A DNA stretch of 64,000 bases, taken from Castellaniella sp049673105 (GTDB lineage: Bacteria > Pseudomonadota > Gammaproteobacteria > Burkholderiales > Burkholderiaceae_B). Below the pieces are notes generated by a model. The model saw nothing but the letters and a program-made list of their open reading frames with translations. It searched no databases and was not told the DNA's origin. The position numbers and the translations under genes are program-made. Positions within the stretch are counted from its first letter, which is position 1; each line of letters opens with the position of its first letter. The stretch is taken from NCBI RefSeq assembly GCF_049673105.1, contig NZ_JBATXG010000021.1, positions 1 to 64,000 on the forward strand, in the 5' to 3' direction. Below are positions 26,614 to 34,476 of the stretch, piece after piece.

Positions 26614-28323
26614 CTACGATGCGCTGATAGCCTGGCGGGCGGACGCGACCGCGCGGCCCACGTCTTTGCAGAACTGCGCCGAGGCATGCTGTACCCCGTG
26701 ACGCAACAAGGTATGCCGGACAGATCGGCTCGCCCCGGCGATATAGACGGCGGCGCCCCGCCGACTGGCCTTGCCGGCCAGATCCTCGATGGTGGCGACC
26801 CCGGTGGAATCCAGCAGAGACACATCCGACAGATCGACGATGTAGGCCTTGGGCTGATCGCCGATGCGATCCAACGCCGCCTGGACAGCCGACGTAGCGC
26901 CAAAAAAGAACGCCCCGCTGACACGGATGACCGCGATATCCGCATCGGCTGCGACCGCCAGTTCCTCGTCGCCCAGGGCCACGTCCGCGATCTCGTCGGG
27001 CCGGTCATCCGGTATCCACGAGGGATGGACGCGTTCCACCGCCACCATCCCCGCCATGCGGTGCATGAACAGAAAGGCGCTCAGGGCAAAGCCGATCAGG
27101 ATGCCTTCGCTGAGATCGCGGAAAATGACCAGCAAAAAGGTCACGAGCAGCACCACGGCATCGCCCCAGGACACGCGCAACAAACGCGCAAAAGCGTGTT
27201 TTTCCACCATATTCCAGGCCACGATGGTCAACACGCCCGCCAGACTGGCCAGCGGAATGTAGGACGCCACCGGCGCCGCGACCAGCACAAACAACAGCAG
27301 GAACACGGCATGCAGCATGCCCGACACCGGTCCGTGCGCGCCGGAACGGACATTCGCCGCCGTGCGCGCGATATTGCCGGTCACGCAGATGCCGCCGAAC
27401 AAGGGGGATGCGATATTGGCCATGCCCTGCGCGACCAGTTCGCAATTGGAGCGATGCCGCCCCCCGGCCATCGAATCCGCCACCACGGCGGATAGCAGAC
27501 TTTCGATGCAACCCAGCAAGGTAAAAGCCAAGGCATTGGGCATCACGGCCAGGACTTTGTCGACCGTAACATCAGGCAAATGAGGCATAGGCAGCGCCTG
27601 CGGGATGCCGCCAAACTGGGTGCCGATGGTTTCCACCTGCAGGCCGAATACCGCCACGCCCGCGGCAGTCACCACGACCGCAATCAGAAACGAAGGCCAT
27701 TGCGGCCGCACCCGCCGCACAGCGATGATGACGCCGATCGTGACCGCCGCCACCAGCATCGCCATCGGACTGGCCGTCGGCATCGCGGCGCCCAGCGCCT
27801 GCAATTTGGGCAGCAGCGGTCCCGGCTCGTGTTCCAGGCGCAAGCCGAACAGATCCCTGATCTGGCTGGCAAAAATGATGACGGCGATCCCGGCGGTAAA
27901 ACCCACCGTCACCGGATACGGTATGTATTTGATGAAGGTGCCCAGCCGCAGAAAACCGATGGCAGCCAGCATCAATCCCGACAACAAGGTCGCCAGCAAC
28001 AGCCCATCCACCCCGTGCTGGGCCACCGCCGCCGCCACCAGCACAATGAAAGCCCCCGCCGGCCCCCCGATCTGGAAACGGCTGCCGCCGAAAGCGGACA
28101 CGATGAAGCCGCCGACGATGGAGGTATACAGGCCACGGTCGGGCGTCACACCGGAGGCAATGGCAATCGCCATGGACAGCGGCAAGGCGACGATCGCCAC
28201 CGTCAAGCCCGAAAACGCATCCGCCCGCAGATTCGCCAGACTGTAGCCCTGCTTGAGCACAGACACGATCTTGGGGGTGTACAGTTCGCGAAAACTGGGT
28301 TTCGCGGCAGAGGTCAAATCCAT
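26614..28323 (-). CDS. SulP-family anion transporter with STAS domain
   Basis: A 569-residue SLC26/SulP carrier. The N-terminal half has about twelve to fourteen helices; signatures are ALPLSMAIAIASGVTPDRGL (residues 46-65) and GGSRFQIGGPAGAFIVLVAA. The C-terminal STAS domain (about 440-560) contains IVDLSDVSLLDSTGVATIED, where the Asp-Ser-Thr-Gly resembles the anti-sigma-antagonist site. Members move sulfate, bicarbonate or dicarboxylates; the sequence alone does not decide, and no carbonic anhydrase or sulfur gene is adjacent. The divergent neighbour is an ArsC-like gene, with a 99-base shared promoter gap. Confidence 0.88.
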   Translation of the reverse strand: MDLTSAAKPSFRELYTPKIVSVLKQGYSLANLRADAFSGLTVAIVALPLSMAIAIASGVTPDRGLYTSIVGGFIVSAFGGSRFQIGGPAGAFIVLVAAAVAQHGVDGLLLATLLSGLMLAAIGFLRLGTFIKYIPYPVTVGFTAGIAVIIFASQIRDLFGLRLEHEPGPLLPKLQALGAAMPTASPMAMLVAAVTIGVIIAVRRVRPQWPSFLIAVVVTAAGVAVFGLQVETIGTQFGGIPQALPMPHLPDVTVDKVLAVMPNALAFTLLGCIESLLSAVVADSMAGGRHRSNCELVAQGMANIASPLFGGICVTGNIARTAANVRSGAHGPVSGMLHAVFLLLFVLVAAPVASYIPLASLAGVLTIVAWNMVEKHAFARLLRVSWGDAVVLLVTFLLVIFRDLSEGILIGFALSAFLFMHRMAGMVAVERVHPSWIPDDRPDEIADVALGDEELAVAADADIAVIRVSGAFFFGATSAVQAALDRIGDQPKAYIVDLSDVSLLDSTGVATIEDLAGKASRRGAAVYIAGASRSVRHTLLRHGVQHASAQFCKDVGRAVASARQAISAS

Positions 28324-28422
28324 GTCAATCCTTTGGCTGCCAAACGGACGGCTTATGCTATCGCCAGTTCGCTATTATGTAGGACCATCGGGTCTTTTTT
28401 CCAATCACACCGAGGCAACGGC

Positions 28423-28809
28423 ATGAGCCAAATCACCATCTACCATAATCCCGCCTGCGGCACCTCGCGCAATGTCCTGGCGCTGCTGCGCGACAGGGGC
28501 GAAGAACCCACCGTCATCGAATACCTGAAAACGCCACCCGACCGCGCTACCTTGACGACACTGATTGCCCAAATGGGCGTGCCGGTCAGATCCGTGTTGC
28601 GCGAAAAAGGCACGCCCTACGCCGAGCTGGGCCTGGACGACCCGAAATGGACCGACGAGCAGCTGATTGATTTCATGATCCAGCATCCCATCCTGATGAA
28701 CCGGCCCATCGTGGTCACCCCGTTGGGCGCCCGTCTGTGCCGGCCCCTGGACGTCGTCCGGGAAATCCTGCCCCAAGACGACGACCCAGGAATGCCCGCT
28801 CACCAGTGA
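28423..28809 (+). CDS. arsC: Arsenate reductase, glutaredoxin-coupled ArsC type
   Basis: A 128-residue thioredoxin-fold protein with the family motif HNPACGTSR: His8, catalytic Cys12 and Arg16 in the HX3CX3R pattern of glutaredoxin-linked arsenate reductases. The later segment NRPIVVTPLGARLCRP supplies the other arginines that bind the oxyanion. The start MSQITIYHNP at 28423 is set by this motif; the much longer reading upstream lies opposite the SulP gene. No arsB, arsR or acr3 is near, so the real substrate may not be arsenate; the Spx/ArsC-like relatives YfgD/YffB are alternatives. Confidence 0.88.
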   Translation: MSQITIYHNPACGTSRNVLALLRDRGEEPTVIEYLKTPPDRATLTTLIAQMGVPVRSVLREKGTPYAELGLDDPKWTDEQLIDFMIQHPILMNRPIVVTPLGARLCRPLDVVREILPQDDDPGMPAHQ

Positions 28810-28848
28810 CGGGTAAACCGCGGACCATGTCATTCCGCCGGCGTTCAT

Positions 28849-29619
28849 CTATTCATCGACCCAGACCGACGCCAGCGCATTGTTTTCAAAATTCAGGATG
28901 AAAGCCTGAGGAACAGCCGTCTTGCCGGTCTGGATGCGCAGCGTCAGGGCAGCGCCGCACAGCGTCGCGCTGTCCACTTTGACGACAGCGTCATCCAGCC
29001 AGGCGCTGCCGGTCACGTCCTGGAAGCGTTGCTCGAGCTGCACCCGGTACTGCCCGCCTTCCATGCCTTCCCATTCCCACACGCCTGCCACCTGAGCCGG
29101 CACGATCCATTTGTACAGGTTCACGCCTCGCTGGTTCCCGCCCCGCAATTCGATCTGTTCATCCGCCCGCCAGTCGCCCATCTTGAACACATGCGACAGA
29201 ATGCGCGTACCGGGCCGGAGTTCTTTCAGCAGACGGGGCCGCAACTGGAGATTGACCGCTTCCAGGAGATACAACGTGATGACGGTCGCGTCGCGGATGT
29301 CTACGGTGAAGATGTCCTCTTCAATGAAATCGACCAGGTATTCCACGCGGACATGACCGGCCTCTTCCATGGCGTCTGCGATACGCAGCGGGTCGAGCTC
29401 CACCCCGATGCTGCGTGCGCCCCGCGTCCGTGCCGCAGCGATCACAATACGGCCATCGCCGCAGCCCAGGTCGTACAGCAAGTCCGTCGAGCGGACTTCC
29501 CCCAAGCTCAACAGGCCTTCGATCACATCATCATCGCTAGGGACAAAAGGCACGTCCAATAGTTTGCCCGGCGCGGGAGAATAATCGTCAAGGTCATCCA
29601 GCAAGTCTCTAAACATCAT
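28849..29619 (-). CDS. Class I SAM-dependent methyltransferase
   Basis: A 256-residue protein. Motif I of the SAM site is LLYDLGCGDGRIVIAAA (about residues 47-63), followed by motif II acidic GVELDP and an ITLYLLEAVN segment in the place of motif IV. The fold recalls methyltransferase domain 25/Dot1-like proteins of proteobacteria. The C-terminal half is beta-rich (ILSHVFKMGDWRADEQ onward). Substrate is unknown. The start MMFRDLLDDL at 29619 or 29616 is favoured over an upstream ATG near 29748 because that extension would run almost into the tmRNA gene; no strong ribosome site is visible. Confidence 0.8.
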   Translation of the reverse strand: MMFRDLLDDLDDYSPAPGKLLDVPFVPSDDDVIEGLLSLGEVRSTDLLYDLGCGDGRIVIAAARTRGARSIGVELDPLRIADAMEEAGHVRVEYLVDFIEEDIFTVDIRDATVITLYLLEAVNLQLRPRLLKELRPGTRILSHVFKMGDWRADEQIELRGGNQRGVNLYKWIVPAQVAGVWEWEGMEGGQYRVQLEQRFQDVTGSAWLDDAVVKVDSATLCGAALTLRIQTGKTAVPQAFILNFENNALASVWVDE

Positions 29620-29753
29620 GAGGCGCCTATAAAAATGGGCCAGGGGAGATCCACGCAGCCCCCGCACAGTCCCGAACACACATCCGCCCACGAGCAGAGC
29701 CCAAAAAGAAAACCCGCCATCTGGCTGGAACCGGATGACGGGCTTCAAATAGC

Positions 29754-30119
29754 TGGTGGAGCCGGGGGGAATTGAACCCCCGTCCGCAAGCCCTCTGCAA
29801 GTAGATCTACATACTTAGTCGGCCTATTTTAATTTTTTAGCTTTGGATCATGCCGGACGACAGGCCCTTCCGCAGCGATTCACACTGATTTAAGAGGCGA
29901 CCCAGTGACCTGGTCGAATCCGATTCCCTGTAAGTGACGCTGCTGTGGGTTTTACCCCACCCGACCCAGGGACAGATCGGTGCAGCGGCTCACCGCTTAA
30001 GCGGCCAGAGCGAAACGCTCGTCGTTGGCGTTTGTAGTTTTCCAGTGGATTTACGAGCGAACTGGGGCTCGGTATGCACTATCTTGTTTTGTGACCCACG
30101 TCGAAGCCATGTCGGCCCC
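29754..30119 (-). ncRNA. ssrA: Transfer-messenger RNA (tmRNA), tag ANDERFALAA
   Basis: The 366-base gene begins GGGGCCGACATGG on the minus strand and ends with the tRNA-like GGGTTCAATTCCCCCCGG and an encoded CCA (complement of 29754-29756). The resume frame reads Ala-Asn-Asp-Glu-Arg-Phe-Ala-Leu-Ala-Ala and a TAA stop (complement of 29997-30029), the betaproteobacterial degradation tag ending in the usual LAA. It rescues ribosomes stalled on broken messages, with SmpB, which is not in this window. Confidence 0.97.
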
Positions 30120-30129
30120 ATACCTCCTT

Positions 30130-30158
30130 ATTGTACCGGTCTTTTTCGGATAATGAAA
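30130..30158 (-). promoter_or_regulatory. Candidate sigma-70 promoter of ssrA
   Basis: On the minus strand TTTCAT (complement of 30153-30158) and TACAAT (complement of 30130-30135) are 17 bases apart. The mature 5' end of the tmRNA is 11 bases further, leaving room for a short precursor cut by RNase P. Confidence 0.6.
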
Positions 30159-30217
30159 TTACAATCAGGTCCCATGAGGACCATTCACCACACCCCTGCC
30201 CTGCCTGGGCGCCCATC

Positions 30218-31084
30218 ATGCTGCGCTGGCTGACGGGGCGCGCCGCCCGGGATCGGGCCATCGACCAGGCCCTGGCGTCATTGGATGCGCAGGTCTGGCC
30301 GCAGCTTCTCGCACAGCACCGGTTCCTGCTGGGCCTGGACGAGCACAGCGCCGAGACGCTGCGCCACCACACCGCCTGGATTCTGGCGAACAAAGCCTTT
30401 CACGGCGCCCACGGCCTGCAGGTGACGCCGGACATGCGCCGTTCGATCGCGGTGCAGGCGGCCCTGCCGATTCTGGGCCTGGACACGTCGCTATACCGGG
30501 GCTGGACGCAGATCGTGGTGTATCCGGGCGGTTTCCTGGTGGCGCGCACCGATACCGACGAGGCGGGCGTGGTCCATGAATACGTCCAGGAAACATCCGG
30601 GGAATCCTGGGAAGGCGGCCCGGTGATCCTGTCCTGGGAAGACGCCCGGCCCGATCCGGACACCCTGGCGAACGTGGTGATCCATGAGTTCGCCCATAAA
30701 CTCGATCAGCGGGCGGGCGGTGCGGATGGCATGCCGGGCCTGCGCGCGCACCGGGACCTGGATGCCCGCCACTGGCGCGACGTGCTGGAGACGACCTTCG
30801 ACGATTTCAACGCGTGGGTCGACGAGATCGAAGCCGCCATCCCGTCCCACATGGACCCCGAATCCGATGCCGCCGCAGACTGGTACGCGGATCTGCCGCT
30901 GGACCCCTATGCGGCCCAGGACCCGGCGGAATTCTTCGCGGTCAGCTCGGAAAGTTTTTTCATCGAACCCTGGGCGATGGCGGCAGCCTGGCCGGACTGG
31001 TACGGATTGCTGGTCCAATACTACCGGCAAGATCCTCTGCAACGCCTGGAACAGGCGGGCGTGTCCGGCCAGACCGCCCCCTAA
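30218..31084 (+). CDS. mtfA: MtfA-like zinc peptidase (M90 family)
   Basis: A 288-residue cytosolic metallopeptidase of the MtfA/YeeI type. The zinc motif is HEFAHKLD, with HEFAH at residues 156-160. The following AGGADGMPGL and the late DPAEFFAVSSESFF, holding a glutamate that would be the third zinc ligand, are characteristic. E. coli MtfA controls the glucose repressor Mlc; there is no Mlc or pts gene here, so the partner is unknown. The start MLRWLTGRA at 30218 is preferred because the upstream in-frame part covers the ssrA promoter. Confidence 0.9.
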   Translation: MLRWLTGRAARDRAIDQALASLDAQVWPQLLAQHRFLLGLDEHSAETLRHHTAWILANKAFHGAHGLQVTPDMRRSIAVQAALPILGLDTSLYRGWTQIVVYPGGFLVARTDTDEAGVVHEYVQETSGESWEGGPVILSWEDARPDPDTLANVVIHEFAHKLDQRAGGADGMPGLRAHRDLDARHWRDVLETTFDDFNAWVDEIEAAIPSHMDPESDAAADWYADLPLDPYAAQDPAEFFAVSSESFFIEPWAMAAAWPDWYGLLVQYYRQDPLQRLEQAGVSGQTAP

Positions 31085-31151
31085 GACCCAGCCGCGACCC
31101 ATGCGCAATGGGGTACGATCAAACGCATCTCTCTGATTCTGGAGCACGCTG

Positions 31152-31832
31152 ATGGATATCACATTGACGGCCCGCGATGGCCATCCCCTGAAAGCCTATG
31201 TCAACGGCCCCGACGATGCCCACGCCGGCGTGGTGGTGCTGCCGGAAATATTCGGCATCAATCCGTACATCCGCAGCGTGGTGGACCGCTATGCCGCCCA
31301 GGGCTACCGCGCGATCAGCCCGTCCCTGTTCGATCGCAAGACTGCGCCCGACACCGGGCTGCAGCTAGGCTACAGCCCCGACGACATCCAGCGCGGCCTG
31401 GGCTACAAAAAAGCCATCCCGGACGACACTGCCCGCCTGGATATCGAAGCGGCTGCCGCCGCCCTGCAGGGGCAAACGGTCAAGCTGCTGACCGGTTATT
31501 GCTGGGGCGGCTATCTGTCCTGGCGCATGGCGTGTCTCAGCGATGTCTTTGCTGCCGCCTCGTGCTGGCACGGGGGCGGCATCACCAAACATTGCCACGA
31601 CACGGCCCGCATCCCGGTGCAGATGCACTTTGGCGGACAGGACCCTTCCATCCCCCTGTCGGATGTGGATCAGATCCGGGCAGCCCAAACCCAAGTGGAA
31701 ATACATGTCTACGACGGCGCCGGACACTCGTTCGGCAGGGATGCCACGCCTGCCTACCGCCCGGAGGCCGCCCAACTGGCCTGGGATCGGACACTGACGT
31801 TTTTTTCACACCACGGCGGCAACAAACGTTAG
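31152..31832 (+). CDS. Dienelactone hydrolase family protein
   Basis: An alpha/beta hydrolase of 226 residues. The dienelactone hydrolase triad is Cys117 in GYCWGGYL, Asp164 in GGQDPSIP and His192 in GAGHSFGR. The glutamate that tunes the cysteine lies in VVLPEIFGINPYIRS (Glu32). Known members open dienelactone rings in chloroaromatic breakdown, but many homologues have no such context and are general carboxymethylenebutenolidases. None of the aromatic degradation genes is nearby. It follows mtfA by 67 bases with its own GGAG ribosome site. Confidence 0.9.
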   Translation: MDITLTARDGHPLKAYVNGPDDAHAGVVVLPEIFGINPYIRSVVDRYAAQGYRAISPSLFDRKTAPDTGLQLGYSPDDIQRGLGYKKAIPDDTARLDIEAAAAALQGQTVKLLTGYCWGGYLSWRMACLSDVFAAASCWHGGGITKHCHDTARIPVQMHFGGQDPSIPLSDVDQIRAAQTQVEIHVYDGAGHSFGRDATPAYRPEAAQLAWDRTLTFFSHHGGNKR

Positions 31833-31958
31833 GATTTGTGCCGAATCGCCGCCTGATGCATCTCCAGGTAGCCTTTTGATGCGACTCTACGCAAGACGTC
31901 CATGCTTTCTCCTGCCCTGTCGGCCACAATCATGACCATCAACTGGCAGGAGAAACCA

Positions 31959-32285
31959 ATGAGAAAAAGCATCATCGCAGCCGCTGTGCTGGCTGGCGCT
32001 CTGGTCGGGGGGCCAGTCGCCCAGGCAGGCGACATCGACGTGGGGATTTCCATCGGCATCCCCGGCATGATCTGGGGCGGCCCGGCCTACTATCCGCCCC
32101 CGCCACCTCGCTACTACCACCCCCCCAGGGTCGTTGTCGTGCCCGAACCGGTCTACGTCCCCGGCCCCGGCTATCGTCGCGGCTGGGTGGATCGCGGCCA
32201 CTACGAACGCTACGAACGGAAATACCGAAAAAAGGCCTGGAAGCATTATCGCGGCCACCGGGACCGCGATTGGGACGACGATTGA
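31959..32285 (+). CDS. Small secreted Tyr/Pro-rich (PXPV-type) protein
   Basis: A 108-residue protein with a signal peptide (MRKSIIAAAVLAGALVGG, cleavage after AQA near residue 24). The mature part has a Gly/Ile segment, then YYPPPPPRYYHPP and VVPEPVYVPGPGY, repeats of the P-x-P-V kind seen in small Burkholderiales proteins, and a very basic/Tyr-rich tail ending in DRDWDDD. The function is unknown. The start is set by the signal peptide and a CAGGAG ribosome site at 31947-31952. A strong terminator follows at once. Confidence 0.8.
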   Translation: MRKSIIAAAVLAGALVGGPVAQAGDIDVGISIGIPGMIWGGPAYYPPPPPRYYHPPRVVVVPEPVYVPGPGYRRGWVDRGHYERYERKYRKKAWKHYRGHRDRDWDDD

Positions 32286-32329
32286 ATACAACAAGGGCGG
32301 ATGAGGTGTCTCACCCGCCCTTGTTGTAT
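32286..32329. terminator. Long perfect stem-loop after the PXPV gene
   Basis: ATACAACAAGGGCGG and CCGCCCTTGTTGTAT are perfect inverted copies (15 bp) around a 14-base loop. It begins one base after the stop codon of the secreted-protein gene. The T-rich end TTGTTGTATC makes it a likely intrinsic terminator in both directions, also serving the convergent pirin gene. Confidence 0.8.
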
Positions 32330-32385
32330 CGACGTCCGACGGACGACAAAACCCTATCCAGCGCTGGCGGTATGATGCAGCGCTG

Positions 32386-33270
32386 CTAAGCGCCTTGCGC
32401 CGGCTGCGCCAATACCCCGTCGCGATAGTCGCGCAGGGCCTGCTCGATTTCCTGCTGGGTATTCATGACAAACGGACCATATTGCGCGATGGGTTCGTTC
32501 AGCGGCTTGCCGGCCAGCAACAGAACGCGCACCCCGTTGGCAGCCTCAGCCGCCGGGGCGATGCGCACGACTTCGCCCTGTTCGCCGTACCAGACGCTAT
32601 GTCCGGCGGCGATCGCCTGGTCTTCGGCAGCCAACTGGCCCTCGAACACGTACAGCAGCAACTGGTGCGTGGCGGGGACGGGAATATCCACGGACTGGCC
32701 AGCCATGACGCAGATATCGGCGATCAGGGGTTGCGTGACGGATTGCTCCGCCCCCTGCCCCGGACCGACCAAGGGACAGGTCGCCCAGGGAATGGTCCCG
32801 GCGATCAGCTTGATGAAACCGCCCTCGGGCAGCTCGGCGGTCGTGATGTCGGCGGCGGGAATGTCCCGGTAGTGGGCCGGCTGCATTTTTTCGGTAGCCG
32901 GCAGATTCAGCCAGATCTGGAAACCGCGCAGCAAGCCGTTTTCCTGTTGCGGCATTTCTTCGTGGATGATGCCGCGTCCCGCCGTCATCCACTGGACGCC
33001 GCCGGCGCGCAGGTCGCCTTCGTTGCCCAGATGATCGCGATGGCGCATATGGCCGTCGACGATGTAGGTGACGGTTTCAAAGCCGCGATGCGGATGGGGC
33101 GGGAACCCGGCGATGTAATCGTCGGGATCATCGGACGAGAAGGCGTCCAGCATCAGGAATGGGTCCATCCGCACATGATGCTGATATCCCAGGACACGCA
33201 ACAGGCGGACACCGGCCCCGTCCTGAGTCGCCTGAGCCGGGAGAATGCGGGTGATAGCTCGGGTCGTCAT
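32386..33270 (-). CDS. Pirin family protein
   Basis: A bicupin of 294 residues. The metal-binding part of the N-terminal cupin is PPHPHRGFETVTYIVDG (about residues 53-69) with HRDHLGNEG and the conserved IIHEEMPQQ glutamate. Pirins bind iron and several act as quercetinases or redox-sensing regulators; here the activity cannot be told. The start MTTRAITRI at 33270 fits the family (the conserved R-x-I-x start). It lies 90 bases after lipA on the same strand and may be transcribed with it. Confidence 0.92.
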   Translation of the reverse strand: MTTRAITRILPAQATQDGAGVRLLRVLGYQHHVRMDPFLMLDAFSSDDPDDYIAGFPPHPHRGFETVTYIVDGHMRHRDHLGNEGDLRAGGVQWMTAGRGIIHEEMPQQENGLLRGFQIWLNLPATEKMQPAHYRDIPAADITTAELPEGGFIKLIAGTIPWATCPLVGPGQGAEQSVTQPLIADICVMAGQSVDIPVPATHQLLLYVFEGQLAAEDQAIAAGHSVWYGEQGEVVRIAPAAEAANGVRVLLLAGKPLNEPIAQYGPFVMNTQQEIEQALRDYRDGVLAQPAQGA

Positions 33271-33360
33271 GATCACACTCCGTCTTGAATGCTGATACAC
33301 GTCATTATGGATCACATCGTCCCGACCCATGCCCGCCGCGCGCCGTAGGCCGCGACGGGA

Positions 33361-34347
33361 TCAGAGCCCGACGTTTTCTTTTTCCAGCACTTGTTCAGCA
33401 CGGTAGCTGGAACGCACCAGCGCCCCGGACACGACTTCACGAAAACCCTTGGACAGACCCAGATCGCGATACGCACGGAATTCGTCTGGCGTGACGAAGC
33501 GGCGCACCGGCAGGTGATTGGCCGTGGGCCGCATGTACTGGCCAAAGGTCAGGATATCGACATTGGCCGCACGGATGTCATCCATGGCCTGTTCGATTTC
33601 ATCGTCGGTTTCCCCCAGGCCCAGCATCATGCTGGTCTTGGTCAGCGTCTGCGGCGCGTAGGACTTCGCATGCGCCAGCACATCCAGCGTTTGCCGATAG
33701 CCGGCCCGCACGTCGCGCACGACATGGGTCAGGCGTTCGACGGTTTCGACGTTCTGGGCAAACGTCGTCAAGCCGGCATCGAGGATGGTTTCGATGCAAC
33801 CGTGATTACCCTGAAAATCAGGCGTCAGCGCCTCGACCGCCGTGTGCGGCGAGCGTTCGTGGATGGCCCGGATACAGGCGGCGTAGTGCCCTGCTCCGCC
33901 GTCGATCAGATCATCACGATCCACGGACGTCAGCACGACGTATTTCAGCTGCATCAGGGCGACGGCGTCTGCCACGCTGGCGGGTTCTTCATGATCCAGC
34001 CAGCCGTGGGGATTGCCGGTGCTGACCGCGCAGAATTTACAGGCGCGGGTGCAGACCGACCCCATCAGCATCAGGGTCGCGGTGCCGCGACCCCAGCATT
34101 CGGCGATGTTCGGGCACTTGGATTCTGCGCAGACGGTATTGAGTTTGTGGGTTTCGACGATATCGCGGACTTCCTGGTAGCGGGCGCCGGACGGCACCCG
34201 TACCCGCAGCCATGAGGGCTTGGGGGCTGAATCAGGAATGTCAGCGAGTTCGCTGGGCCGCATGCCGTCCTTGACGGCGCGAGTACCCTGCGGACTGATG
34301 AATTTTGACCCCGAACGGGCGCGGATGATGGGGACTTCAGTCGTCAT
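33361..34347 (-). CDS. lipA: Lipoyl synthase
   Basis: A radical-SAM enzyme that inserts two sulfur atoms into octanoylated lipoyl domains. Both iron-sulfur clusters are visible: the auxiliary C-x4-C-x5-C in CAESKCPNIAEC and the radical-SAM C-x3-C-x2-C in CTRACKFC. The C-terminal RSSYRAE carries the serine that ligates the auxiliary cluster. The start MTTEVPIIRARSG at 34347 gives the normal length of 328 residues. In most Burkholderiales lipB lies next to lipA; here the flanking genes are pirin and a glycosyltransferase. Confidence 0.97.
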   Translation of the reverse strand: MTTEVPIIRARSGSKFISPQGTRAVKDGMRPSELADIPDSAPKPSWLRVRVPSGARYQEVRDIVETHKLNTVCAESKCPNIAECWGRGTATLMLMGSVCTRACKFCAVSTGNPHGWLDHEEPASVADAVALMQLKYVVLTSVDRDDLIDGGAGHYAACIRAIHERSPHTAVEALTPDFQGNHGCIETILDAGLTTFAQNVETVERLTHVVRDVRAGYRQTLDVLAHAKSYAPQTLTKTSMMLGLGETDDEIEQAMDDIRAANVDILTFGQYMRPTANHLPVRRFVTPDEFRAYRDLGLSKGFREVVSGALVRSSYRAEQVLEKENVGL

Positions 34348-34476
34348 GGAGAAACCTGTGCAAGATGATGATCGGACGCGCGTCAGCCCCGGCGCACGCC
34401 TGCGGCGATAGTACCACGCAGCCAGGCGCACGCGACGGATTCCCCTGATGCGAACCGGGATCGTATACTGGCGGCC

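Noticed and set aside
24432..27008. A very long minus-strand reading frame (858 codons) opposite the DUF748 gene
   Set aside because: It mirrors the codon pattern of the plus-strand gene, is His/Arg/Gln-rich, shows no fold or motif, and has no ribosome site. It is a GC-driven shadow.
28423..28809. An arsenic resistance operon around arsC
   Set aside because: No arsR, arsB, acr3 or arsH is nearby; the SulP neighbour is divergent.
29754..29830. A tRNA gene, suggested by GTTCAATTCCCCC with CCA
   Set aside because: It is the tRNA-like 3' end of tmRNA; the matching 5' end is about 360 bases away and a tag frame lies between.
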